Shown piece after piece: positions 34,750 to 42,701 of a DNA stretch of 64,000 bases. Location of the stretch: assembly GCF_021390325.1 (NCBI RefSeq), contig NZ_JAJUWU010000003.1, forward strand, positions 372,001 to 436,000, written 5' to 3'. Numbering within the stretch: the stretch's first letter is position 1; every line of letters begins with the position of its first letter. The translations under genes and the position numbers were made by a program. The stretch comes from Jiella avicenniae. Lineage in GTDB: Bacteria; Pseudomonadota; Alphaproteobacteria; Rhizobiales; Rhizobiaceae. The notes under the pieces were generated by a model. The model saw only the letters and a list, made by a program, of their open reading frames with translations, was not told the origin of the DNA and did not search any database.

Positions 34750-35769
34750 TCACAGATCCGCGGGCCGGACCGTCTGCCCGGTCGCGGCCGAGCGATAGGC
34801 CGCCTCGACCAGGGCGAGGGTCTTCAGATTGTCCCGGCCCGAAGTCTCGGGCTCCCGGCCGGCGGCGATGCAGTCGACGAAATGCCGCTGGATGATCGAT
34901 ACGCTCTCCTGGATGTTGTGCCACGGTTTCTCGGCCCACGGGAGGAGCGGCGGTTCGACGTCGGCAATGCTCTCGCCGCCCTTCGTCTGCACCGTGAGCC
35001 GATAGCCGGCATCGAGGCGGAGCGTCCCCTCGCTGCCGTCGATCTCGAGAAGCGTCTGGGGAAATGTCTCCGGCTGGCGCCGCGTCGCGTAGGAACAGTC
35101 GACGACGCTGCTAGCCCCTTGCGAATGCTGCAGCAGCATCGTCGCGACGTCCTCGCCGCGGATCTGCGGGTTGACGCGTTTCGTCGCGGCCGACAGCCGC
35201 TCGACGTCGCCGAAGAAGGCGCGGGCGATGTCGAGGATGTGGATGCCGAGATCCTCGATGATGAAGCGCTCGCCCTCGGCGAGATAGGGCTGGCCGGAAA
35301 AGACGTCGTAGCCCGAGCGGAACGAGATGCGCCCGAAGAAGGGCGCGCCGATCGCCCCTTCGCGCACCGTCTCGATCGCCCGGCGCACGGCCGACTGCCA
35401 ACGGAAGTTCTCGTGCACCATCAGGACGCGCCCGGCGCTCTCCACCGCCTCGACCATGGCTCGGGCATCCGCCATCGTCGCCGCGAAGGGCTTCTGGCAA
35501 ATCACGTCGAGGCCCGCCGCGGCCGCCATCTCCACAAGCGGCCGATGGCTCGGCACGGTGGTCGCGATGTCGACGAAATCGAGCTGCTCGGCCTCCAGCA
35601 TCGCTGCGGCATCGCGATAGGTGCGCGCGATCGCGAACCGCTCGGCGGTGTCTGACAGTCTCGTCCCGTCCTGGTCGCACAGGGCGACGATGTCGGCACC
35701 CTCGATCCCGGACCACGCGTGAAGCTGGTTCTGGGCGAAAAAGCCGCAGCCGATCAGCGCGCCTTTCAT
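34750..35769 (-). CDS. apsD: Gfo/Idh/MocA oxidoreductase, D-apiose dehydrogenase-like
   Basis: A 339-aa NAD-dependent sugar dehydrogenase. It has the Rossmann loop ALIGCGFFAQNQ (4-15), the CQKPFA lysine (K93) and the active-site segment EDLGIHILDI with the histidine. FRSGYDVFSGQPYLAEGERF and VVDCSYATR resemble ApsD, which oxidises D-apiose to apionolactone. An ApnO-like enzyme and a RuBisCO-like protein nearby support that reading. Other sugar dehydrogenases of the family remain possible. The gene has its own 336-bp upstream region, with TTGACA on the minus strand at 35986-35991. Confidence 0.72.
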   Translation of the reverse strand: MKGALIGCGFFAQNQLHAWSGIEGADIVALCDQDGTRLSDTAERFAIARTYRDAAAMLEAEQLDFVDIATTVPSHRPLVEMAAAAGLDVICQKPFAATMADARAMVEAVESAGRVLMVHENFRWQSAVRRAIETVREGAIGAPFFGRISFRSGYDVFSGQPYLAEGERFIIEDLGIHILDIARAFFGDVERLSAATKRVNPQIRGEDVATMLLQHSQGASSVVDCSYATRRQPETFPQTLLEIDGSEGTLRLDAGYRLTVQTKGGESIADVEPPLLPWAEKPWHNIQESVSIIQRHFVDCIAAGREPETSGRDNLKTLALVEAAYRSAATGQTVRPADL

Positions 35770-36105
35770 TCAGGAGATCTCCTCGTTTGCCGAGCACCGC
35801 TTCCGCCCGCAGCGCCGACCAAGCTCCGCGGCGACGCCAACCCTGATCGATGAAGACGGCGGCAGGTGTAGCGTCGGCGCTGCGCCCCCAGGACCCTGCC
35901 TCCGGCACGGGTACGGCCATCGGCGCCAGCATCGCAGGTCGGCGGCTCTTTTGTCAGGCAGATGACTCGATGTTTCTCGATCCCATGTCAACAGGTGTGA
36001 CGAGTATGCTGCATGGCGGCTCCTGGCCCGCCGATTGGCACGGCGGGACCCATGGGCAGTTCGCTCCAGGCCGGACCGCCCCCTCCCGCCACGCGGCCGC
36101 TTCGC
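35770..36105. other. Intergenic region upstream of the Gfo/Idh gene
   Basis: These 336 bp carry no supported gene. On the minus strand TTGACA (35991-35986) could be a -35 box; the matching -10 (AGTCAT, 18 bp away) is poor. The region separates the Gfo/Idh gene from the long sugar ABC operon, so it probably holds the promoter of the former and the end of the latter. No copy of CTGGTAT was seen here. Confidence 0.4.
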
Positions 36106-36984
36106 TCACGCGCCGAAGCGCGGCTCCGGCACGCCGCGGATGCCGAGATCGTGGATGGCGAAGAGGCTGCCGCGCATCACGCCGTCGCCGGGAAAGCGGG
36201 GCAGAGGCGGCTTCGCCATCGAGGTGACGTAGAGAATGTCGAGGTCGGGGCCGCCGAACATCACGCTGGTGACCTTCTTGACCGGCATGTCGATGATCCT
36301 CTCCACGGCGCCGTCGGGCGTGTAGCGGACCAGCTTGCCGGCATAGACGAGCGCGCTCCATAGGCAGCCCTCGGCATCGACCGTCGCGCCGTCGGCCGCG
36401 CCGCCGCCCGTCGTGTCGACCCTGGCGAAGGTGCGCCGGTTGGAGATCGTGCCGGTCCCGGCGTCGAAGTCGTAGGCCCAGATCTCGCCGGTCCACGTAT
36501 CGGTGAAGTAGAAGGTCCCGTCGTCCGGGGCGAAGCACGGACCGTTCGAGCAGATGATGTCGGTGTCGACTTTGGTGACGGAAAAATCCGGATCGAGCCG
36601 GTAGAGCGCGCCGAAAGGCCCCTCCTCCATCGTGTCCATGGAGCCGGCGAAGAACCGGCCCTTGCGGTCGACCTTGCCGTCGTTGATGCGGTTGGCCGGC
36701 CGGTCCGGCTCCGGATCGTGGATGAGATCGACGTCGCCGGTCCTGAAATCGAGGGTGTGGAAGCCGCCCTGCAGCGAGACGATCGCGCCCTCCCCGTCCT
36801 TTCTCAGAGCCATCGAGCCGATCTTTTCCGGCACGTCCCAGGCGCGCAGCTCGCGGCCGTCCGCCGTCGTGCGGAACACCCGGCCGTCGAAGCTGTCGAT
36901 GAAGTACAGCCGCTCTTGGCCGACGTCCCAGAGCGGGCCCTCGCCCAGCGTCGTCTTCACGTCGAGAAGAACTTCGATGCGCAT
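36106..36984 (-). CDS. SMP-30/gluconolactonase-family lactonase (copy A)
   Basis: A 292-aa six-bladed beta-propeller lactonase. Metal ligands are in LGEGPLWD (glutamate at about 14), the NRINDGKVDRKGRF asparagine and SNGPCFAPDDGTFYFTDT. It opens sugar lactones formed by dehydrogenases. The next gene encodes a paralogue of almost equal length, so two lactones or two steps may be served. Both are at the end of the sugar ABC operon. They could also hydrolyse the apionolactone expected from the neighbouring Gfo/Idh enzyme. Confidence 0.92.
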   Translation of the reverse strand: MRIEVLLDVKTTLGEGPLWDVGQERLYFIDSFDGRVFRTTADGRELRAWDVPEKIGSMALRKDGEGAIVSLQGGFHTLDFRTGDVDLIHDPEPDRPANRINDGKVDRKGRFFAGSMDTMEEGPFGALYRLDPDFSVTKVDTDIICSNGPCFAPDDGTFYFTDTWTGEIWAYDFDAGTGTISNRRTFARVDTTGGGAADGATVDAEGCLWSALVYAGKLVRYTPDGAVERIIDMPVKKVTSVMFGGPDLDILYVTSMAKPPLPRFPGDGVMRGSLFAIHDLGIRGVPEPRFGA

Positions 36985-36995
36985 CGCATTTGCTC

Positions 36996-37868
36996 CTATC
37001 CGAGAAAGCGTGGTTCCGGCAGGCCCCGCACGCCGAGGCCGATGACCGCGAACAGCCCGCCCGCCTCGCGGTGGCGGTGGTAGCTGCCCTGGTATGGCCG
37101 AGCCATGGAGGTGACGAAGACGACGTCGAGATCGGGACCGCCGAAGGTGAGACTGGTGGTGGATTCGACCGGCAGGTTGACGATCCGGTCGATCACACCG
37201 TTCGGATCGAAGCGCACGAGCCGGCCCGAATAGACCTCGACGCTCCAGACGAAGCCCTCGGCGTCGACCGTCGCGCCGTCCGGCAGGCCGCGCATTCCCT
37301 CGAAGCTCGCGAAGACGCGCCGCGAGCGGACCGCGCCGGTCGCCGTGTCGTAGTCATAGGCGTAGATGACGCGCCGGCCGGTGTCAGCGAAGTAGAGCGT
37401 CTTGCCGTCGGGGCTGAAGCAGGGGCCGTTGGAACAGACGATGCCGCGGTCGAGCTCGTGCACCGAAAGGTCCGGATCGAGCCGGAACAGCGCGCCGACC
37501 GGATCGCTCTCCTCGAAATCCATCGACCCGGCGAGAAAGCGGCCCTGACGGTCGACCTTGCCGTCGTTGAGCCGTGGGCGCAGCTCGCCCGGTTGGGTTT
37601 CGCAGATCCGCTCGACGGCGCCGGTGGCAAAGTCGAGGGTGAAGAAGCCCGAGCGCAGGGCGACGATCGCGCCGCCCTTTTCTCGGAGCGCCAGCGAACC
37701 GATCGGCTCCGGCACCGGCCAGCTCTTGCGCTCGCCCCCGCGCGCGTCGCAGGAATGGACCGCGGGCCCGTAGGAATCGATCCAGTAGAGCCTCTGTTCG
37801 TCGACGTCCCAGAGCGGGCCTTCGCCGAGGCTGTCCCGCTGGTCAGTGAGGAGTTCGATCCGCAGCAT
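36996..37868 (-). CDS. SMP-30/gluconolactonase-family lactonase (copy B)
   Basis: A 290-aa beta-propeller lactonase and tandem paralogue of copy A. Shared landmarks include LGEGPLWDVDEQRLYWIDS, LNDGKVDRQGRFLAGSMD and SNGPCFSPDGKTLYFADT, and the C-terminal YLG-like end (GLPEPRF) is common to both. Only 11 bases separate the genes. The copies differ throughout, which speaks for an old duplication with separate specificities. Confidence 0.92.
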   Translation of the reverse strand: MLRIELLTDQRDSLGEGPLWDVDEQRLYWIDSYGPAVHSCDARGGERKSWPVPEPIGSLALREKGGAIVALRSGFFTLDFATGAVERICETQPGELRPRLNDGKVDRQGRFLAGSMDFEESDPVGALFRLDPDLSVHELDRGIVCSNGPCFSPDGKTLYFADTGRRVIYAYDYDTATGAVRSRRVFASFEGMRGLPDGATVDAEGFVWSVEVYSGRLVRFDPNGVIDRIVNLPVESTTSLTFGGPDLDVVFVTSMARPYQGSYHRHREAGGLFAVIGLGVRGLPEPRFLG

Positions 37869-37884
37869 CGGCCATCTCCCCGCC

Positions 37885-38817
37885 TCAGAAGCCGACCTGA
37901 TCGCCGCCCTTCAGCGACAGGATCCGGCGTGCCTCGTCGGGGGTCGCGACTTCGAGACCGAGCCCCTCGATGATCTTGCGCACCATCGTGACCTGCTCGG
38001 CATTCGAGGTCGCGAGCTTGCCCTTGCCCGCCCACAGGCTGTCCTCCAGCCCGACGCGGACGTTGCCGCCGAGGGCAGCCGACTGTGCAGCGATCCTGAG
38101 CTGGCTCGCCCCGGCGCCGAGCACCGACCAGCGGAAGTCCGCCCCGAACAGTCGGTCGGCGGTGCGCTTCATGTGCTGGACGTCTTCGGGATGTGTGCCG
38201 ATGCCGCCGAGAAGGCCGAACACCGACTGGACGAAGAACGGCGCCTTGACGAGCCCGCGGTCGGCGAAATGCGCCAGATTGTAGAGATGGGCGATGTCGT
38301 AGCACTCGAACTCGAAGCGCGTGCCGTTGTCGTAGCAGGTCTCGAGAATGTACTCGATGTCCTTGAACGAGTTGCGGAAGACGAGGTCTTTGGTGGCTTC
38401 CAGATGCGGCTTTTCCCAGTCGAACTTGAAGCTGTCGTACTTCTGGACGAGGTGATAGAGGCCGAAATTGATCGAGCCCATGTTGAGCGAGGCGACTTCC
38501 GGTTTGAACTGCGCCGCCGGGCGGACCCGCTCCTCGACCTTCATGTAGGGGCTGCCGCCGGTGGTGATGTTGATCGCCGCATCGGTCCCCTGTTTGATGC
38601 GCGGCAGGAAGCGGGCGAAGGCCTCCGGCGTCTGGTCCGGCTTGCCGGTCTCGGGATCGCGGGCATGCAGATGCAGGATGGCCGCGCCCGCCTCGGCGGC
38701 ACCGATCGCCGCCTCGGTGATCTCGTCCGGTGTGATCGGCAGATGCGGCGACATGGTCGGCGTATGGATCGCGCCGGTCACCGCGCAGGTGATGATGACT
38801 TTGCCTTGGGTGCTCAT
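37885..38817 (-). CDS. BKACE family enzyme (DUF849, beta-keto acid cleavage)
   Basis: A 310-aa zinc-dependent TIM-barrel enzyme of the 3-keto-5-aminohexanoate cleavage family. These enzymes condense a beta-keto acid with acetyl-CoA and split it to acetoacetate and a new acyl-CoA. Zinc ligands are in ILHLHARDPETG near residue 46-52 and the glutamate of VRVGLEDS near 255. The upstream 3-dehydrogenase would produce such a beta-keto acid. The carnitine route uses the same pair, but here the partners are sugar genes, so a sugar-derived substrate is proposed. Confidence 0.88.
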   Translation of the reverse strand: MSTQGKVIITCAVTGAIHTPTMSPHLPITPDEITEAAIGAAEAGAAILHLHARDPETGKPDQTPEAFARFLPRIKQGTDAAINITTGGSPYMKVEERVRPAAQFKPEVASLNMGSINFGLYHLVQKYDSFKFDWEKPHLEATKDLVFRNSFKDIEYILETCYDNGTRFEFECYDIAHLYNLAHFADRGLVKAPFFVQSVFGLLGGIGTHPEDVQHMKRTADRLFGADFRWSVLGAGASQLRIAAQSAALGGNVRVGLEDSLWAGKGKLATSNAEQVTMVRKIIEGLGLEVATPDEARRILSLKGGDQVGF

Positions 38818-38834
38818 GGGAGTCTCGTCCTGTT

Positions 38835-39794
38835 TCAGCGGCCGGCGTCGTCGTCGGCGCGTTTCTTGTGGGCGGACAGCGCCATCAGGCGCCGGTCCCG
38901 CCAGAGCTGGCGCTCGGCCAGCCGATCCTCGGGCAGCCGGTCGCGCCGCGACTTGAGAACCGTGTCGAGCACCGGCCCCGACCAGTCGACGCGCTCCTTC
39001 ATCCCCTCGAACAGGCCGCGATAGAGGCCTTGATAGCGGGCGACGTAATCCTTCACGCCGCCGGGAGCGTTGAGATCGATCGTCTCGAACGGCCCCATGA
39101 ACGACCAGCGCAGCGCCAGCCCCTCGGCGATGCCGGCATCGACGTCCTCCGGCGAGGCGTAGCCGCCGGCGACCAGCCGGAACGCCTCCTCCAGGAGCGC
39201 GCCCTGCAGGCGGTTCATGATGAAGCCGTCGATCTCGCGCGCCATGACGAGGGGCGTCTGTCCGATGGCCCGCAGCAGGGCTTCGCCCCGCGACATCGCC
39301 TCGGCCGTCGTCCAGGGAGCGGGCACGAGCTCGACCGCCGGCACGAGATAAGGCGGATTGATCGGATGGGCGACGAGGCAGCGCGAACGGCCGGGCAGCC
39401 CCTCGGAGATCGCCGAGGGCAGAAGCGCCGAACTGGAGCTGGCGAGGATCGTTTCGGGCGCGGCGATGGCGTCGAGCCGGGCGAAGGTCTCGCGCTTCAC
39501 CGCGATCACCTCCGGTCCGCATTCCTGCACCCAATCCGCGCCGTCGAGCGCGTCTTCGATCTCCGCGTGGCAGCTGAGGCGGGACAGCGTCTCGGCCGGC
39601 GTCGAACCGAGCAGCAGATCGTTCGCGGCGAGATCGTCGGCCACCGTGCTGATGAAGGTCACCGCCTGTTCCGGCACGGCGGGATCGGGATCGAACAGCC
39701 GCGCCTTGCAGCCGGCGCGCGCGAAGGTGATCGCCCAGGCGCGGCCGATGAGGCCGGAGCCGACGATCGCGACCGTGGTCTGCGAGGGCACCAT
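38835..39794 (-). CDS. 3-hydroxyacyl-CoA dehydrogenase family, lambda-crystallin/L-gulonate 3-dehydrogenase type
   Basis: A 319-aa NAD-dependent dehydrogenase. Rossmann loop VAIVGSGLIGRAW (8-20), SSSSALLPS, the catalytic histidine in CLVAHPINPPYLVPAVELV and a C-terminal helical domain with EGLALRWSFMGPFETIDLN. The sequence follows mammalian lambda-crystallin (L-gulonate 3-dehydrogenase) through to QLWRDRRLMAL, better than fatty-acid enzymes. L-carnitine dehydrogenase is the other relative. ATG 39794 shares one base with the SDR stop (TGATG). The product, a 3-keto acid, would suit the BKACE enzyme downstream. Confidence 0.87.
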   Translation of the reverse strand: MVPSQTTVAIVGSGLIGRAWAITFARAGCKARLFDPDPAVPEQAVTFISTVADDLAANDLLLGSTPAETLSRLSCHAEIEDALDGADWVQECGPEVIAVKRETFARLDAIAAPETILASSSSALLPSAISEGLPGRSRCLVAHPINPPYLVPAVELVPAPWTTAEAMSRGEALLRAIGQTPLVMAREIDGFIMNRLQGALLEEAFRLVAGGYASPEDVDAGIAEGLALRWSFMGPFETIDLNAPGGVKDYVARYQGLYRGLFEGMKERVDWSGPVLDTVLKSRRDRLPEDRLAERQLWRDRRLMALSAHKKRADDDAGR

Positions 39795-40588
39795 CACAGC
39801 GTCTCCACGTTGCCGTCGACGCCGAGCGACTGGCCGGACAGATTGCGGCCGGCATTCGACAGGAGGAAGGCCGTCGTTGCCGCCACGTCTTCCGGCGTCA
39901 CCATCCGGCGCAGCGAGATCTTCTCGAGATAGCGCGCCTCCATCTCCTCGTAGGGAACGCCAAGCTGCACGGCCCGGTCGCGGATGACGCCCTCCATCCG
40001 CGGGCCCGACACGATGCCGGGCAGGATCGCGTTGACGCGGATCCCGGCGGGTCCGAGTTCCTTGGCGAGACTCTGGGTGAAGCCGATGACGCCGAACTTT
40101 GCCGAGGCGTAGGGCGTGCGGTAGGCATAGCCGTGTCGGCCGGCCGCCGAGGACATGTTGACGATCGCCCCCCCGCCGGCCGCCTTGAGAAGCGGCACGG
40201 CCAGCCGCGTGCACAGGAACTGGCCGGTCAGGCCGATGTCGAGGCAGCGGCGCCAGTCGGCGGGCGAGATCTCCTCGACGCCCCCGGTCGGCCCGGCGAT
40301 GCCGGCATTGTTGACCAGCGCGTCGAGACCGCCGAGACCGTCGGCGACGGCGGCGAAGAACCGTTCCACCCCAGCTTCGTCGGAGACGTCCGCCTCGACC
40401 GCGAGACAGCCGGGAAGCGCGGCCCGGGCCGCCTCCAGTGCCGCCGGCGAGATGTCGCAGATCGCCAGCCGGCAGCCCATCGCGTGAAGCAGCCTGGCGA
40501 TGGCGAGGCCGATGCCCGAGGCTCCGGCCGTCACGACGACGCGTTGGCCGGACAGTCCGGCGAGGATGTTGGGATCTTGATCTGCCAT
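39794..40588 (-). CDS. Short-chain dehydrogenase/reductase
   Basis: A 264-aa classical SDR. Cofactor motif TAGASGIG (20-27), NNAG, catalytic serine in NMSSAAG and YASAK with the active tyrosine and lysine. IRVNAILPG and a C-terminal SGQSLGVDG are typical. ATG 40588 is preferred to GTG 40609, which lies inside the permease gene; AGGA is upstream. It probably oxidises a sugar to a lactone, or a sugar acid, before the lactonases and the 3-dehydrogenase. Confidence 0.92.
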   Translation of the reverse strand: MADQDPNILAGLSGQRVVVTAGASGIGLAIARLLHAMGCRLAICDISPAALEAARAALPGCLAVEADVSDEAGVERFFAAVADGLGGLDALVNNAGIAGPTGGVEEISPADWRRCLDIGLTGQFLCTRLAVPLLKAAGGGAIVNMSSAAGRHGYAYRTPYASAKFGVIGFTQSLAKELGPAGIRVNAILPGIVSGPRMEGVIRDRAVQLGVPYEEMEARYLEKISLRRMVTPEDVAATTAFLLSNAGRNLSGQSLGVDGNVETL

Positions 40589-40589
40589 G

Positions 40590-42701
40590 TCAGGAGGTCC
40601 TGCGTTCACGAAGGGCGATGACCGCGGCGAGGACGACGCAGCCGAAGAGGATGGCCCGGAAGGCGTAGGGCAAGGTGGTGCCGGCCAGCAGCGTCTGCAG
40701 CGCCGTGAGCAGCAGCGCCCCGCCGAACATGCCGAGATAGTGTCCGCGGCCGCCGGTGATCAGCGCGCCGCCGACCACCACGACGGCGATCGAGGGCAGC
40801 AGATAGTCGTCGCCCATGCCGAGGCTGGCCTGGCCCGAAAAGCCGGTGAGGAGAATGCCGACCAGCGCCGCGCAGAGCGCCGACAAGACGTAGACCGCGA
40901 TGATCACCCTGCCCGTGCGGACGCCCGAAAGACGTGCCGCCTCCAGACTGTTGCCGATGGCGTAGACGCGGCGGCCGAAGCTGGTGCGTCCGAGCAGCAC
41001 CGTCGCGCCGATCACGAAGGCGGCGAGGAAGACGAGCACCGGCGTCACGCCGCCGAGATAGCCGGTCATGAACCAGCGCAGGGCGGGCGAGGCGAAGCCG
41101 GAGGGCGTGCCGTTCGAATAGAGCAGCGCGGCCCCCTGAAGGATGCCGTTCATCGCGAGCGTCACGACGATCGGCGACAGGCCGAGCATCACCACCCCGA
41201 TCCCGTTCGCCAGGCCGATCGCCGCCGCGACGGCGAAGACGAGCGGCAGCGCATAGACGAGCGCCGGGTCGGAGCCGCGCACCAGGCCGGCGAGGAGGAT
41301 GCCCGACAGGGCGATCGTCCAGGGCAGCGACAGGTCGAGGCCGCCGGTGAGGATCACCGCCCCCTGCCCGAGTGCCAGGATCGCCAGGAACGTCGAGAGG
41401 ACGAAGAGCGCGTTCCAGTAGCTGAAGTTGGTCAGCACGTTGCCGAGGACGAACTGCGTCGCGACCAGCACCAGCGCGAGTGCGACATAGGCCGGCGCGG
41501 CGTAACGGATCGTCTCGGCGTTGCGCTCAAGGAAGCCCGGGACGGGCGTTGCGGCCCCCGCTTCTGCGCCGCGCCGGGCGGCGAAGGCGAGCCGGTGGTC
41601 GACCTTCGGGCGCTGGGTCACGAGGAGGCCGGCGCTGCGTGCCCTGAGGGCGGCGAGGCCTTCGCGGATCTGTTCGGCAAGGACGGAGTCCCGCGACAGC
41701 GAGGCGAAGAGCACGGCGAGAAGCAGGACGCCGCCTTCGGCCACGGTCGAGAAATAGGCCGAGACGTTGAGGGCGAGGAGGATGTTGACGACGATCATCA
41801 GCGTGAAGGCGCCGAACACGCTGCCGACCGGGCCGCCCTTGCCGCCGCCGAGGCGCGTCCCGCCGATCACCACCGCCGCGAAGATCGACAGGAGCAGCGA
41901 ATTGCCGACCAGCGGGTCGCCCGAACCGGTCTGCGCGCTGATGAAGACACCGGCCAGTCCGTAGAGTCCGCCGGCGATGACGTAGGTGGCGAAGCGCACC
42001 CAGGGCACCGAGATGCCGATCGCCGCCGCCGAGGCCGGATCGCTGCCCGATGCGTAGAGGGCGAGGCCGTAGCGCGTGCGTTTGAGCCAGGCCCAGAGCA
42101 GCAAGACGACGCCGAGGAGCAGGATCGGCGCCGGGAGGAGGTTCGGCACGGCATCGCCCATGTAGAAGGCGCCGAGGCTCGGGGCGACGAAGCCGCCCGG
42201 CTGCTCGAGGACCAGCAGCGTGCCGCCCTGGACGATGAACATCGTCGACAGCGTCACGACGATCGGCTGCAGCCGCAGAAACGCGATGAAGAGGCCGTTG
42301 AACGCGCCGACGAGCATGCCGACGGCGATCCCGACGGCGGTCCATTCGACGACCGAGGCCTCCATGTCGGTCATGCTCATATTCGCGGCGAGAACCGCGT
42401 TGACGAGCGAGATCACCGCGCCGGCGGACAGATCGAAGCCGCCGGAGAGGATGACCAGCGTCTGGCCGACCGCGGCCAGCGCCAGCGTCGTGCCGCCGCT
42501 GGCGAGAAAGGAGACGTCGAAATAGGTGATCGGACCGGGGCTGATCCAGTCGGTCACGAGGAATAAAAGCGCGAAGACGACGATCGCGACCAGCGTCGCC
42601 CGGCTGCGCGCGGCGCTGCGTCCGATCCCGGCGTACCACGCCGGGGCCGCGTTCGGTGCTCGCGTCGGGCGGTTTTCGGTGACGACGGCGGCCTGGTTCA
42701 A
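40590..42701 (-). CDS. Sugar ABC transporter permease, two RbsC-type domains fused
   Basis: A single 703-aa reading frame holds two complete RbsC-like permeases. The first spans about residues 28-345 (VGQTLVILSGGFDLSAGAVISL, VIGGTRLGGGKGG). A hydrophilic linker of about 50 aa follows. The second spans about 395-700 (LGQGAVILTGGLDLSLPWTIAL, VVGGALITGGRGHYLG). Usually these are separate genes or a homodimer. The start is TTG 42701, whose TTGA overlaps the ATPase stop. One chain would form the whole transmembrane pore for the adjacent ATPase and sugar-binding protein. Confidence 0.88.
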   Translation of the reverse strand: MNQAAVVTENRPTRAPNAAPAWYAGIGRSAARSRATLVAIVVFALLFLVTDWISPGPITYFDVSFLASGGTTLALAAVGQTLVILSGGFDLSAGAVISLVNAVLAANMSMTDMEASVVEWTAVGIAVGMLVGAFNGLFIAFLRLQPIVVTLSTMFIVQGGTLLVLEQPGGFVAPSLGAFYMGDAVPNLLPAPILLLGVVLLLWAWLKRTRYGLALYASGSDPASAAAIGISVPWVRFATYVIAGGLYGLAGVFISAQTGSGDPLVGNSLLLSIFAAVVIGGTRLGGGKGGPVGSVFGAFTLMIVVNILLALNVSAYFSTVAEGGVLLLAVLFASLSRDSVLAEQIREGLAALRARSAGLLVTQRPKVDHRLAFAARRGAEAGAATPVPGFLERNAETIRYAAPAYVALALVLVATQFVLGNVLTNFSYWNALFVLSTFLAILALGQGAVILTGGLDLSLPWTIALSGILLAGLVRGSDPALVYALPLVFAVAAAIGLANGIGVVMLGLSPIVVTLAMNGILQGAALLYSNGTPSGFASPALRWFMTGYLGGVTPVLVFLAAFVIGATVLLGRTSFGRRVYAIGNSLEAARLSGVRTGRVIIAVYVLSALCAALVGILLTGFSGQASLGMGDDYLLPSIAVVVVGGALITGGRGHYLGMFGGALLLTALQTLLAGTTLPYAFRAILFGCVVLAAVIALRERRTS

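Noticed and set aside
35772-35783. Palindrome AGGAGATCTCCT before the Gfo/Idh gene
   Set aside because: It coincides with the Shine-Dalgarno sequence and is explained by it; no second copy was noticed.
37089-37095. CTGGTAT inside a lactonase gene
   Set aside because: It lies within coding sequence and lacks the flanking bases shared by the two promoter copies.
36106-37868. Recent duplication of the two lactonase genes
   Set aside because: The copies differ throughout, so they are old paralogues rather than a fresh tandem repeat or assembly artefact.
40587-42566. 659-codon plus-strand frame opposite the fused permease
   Set aside because: Same antisense-of-membrane-protein composition; no start signal or motif.
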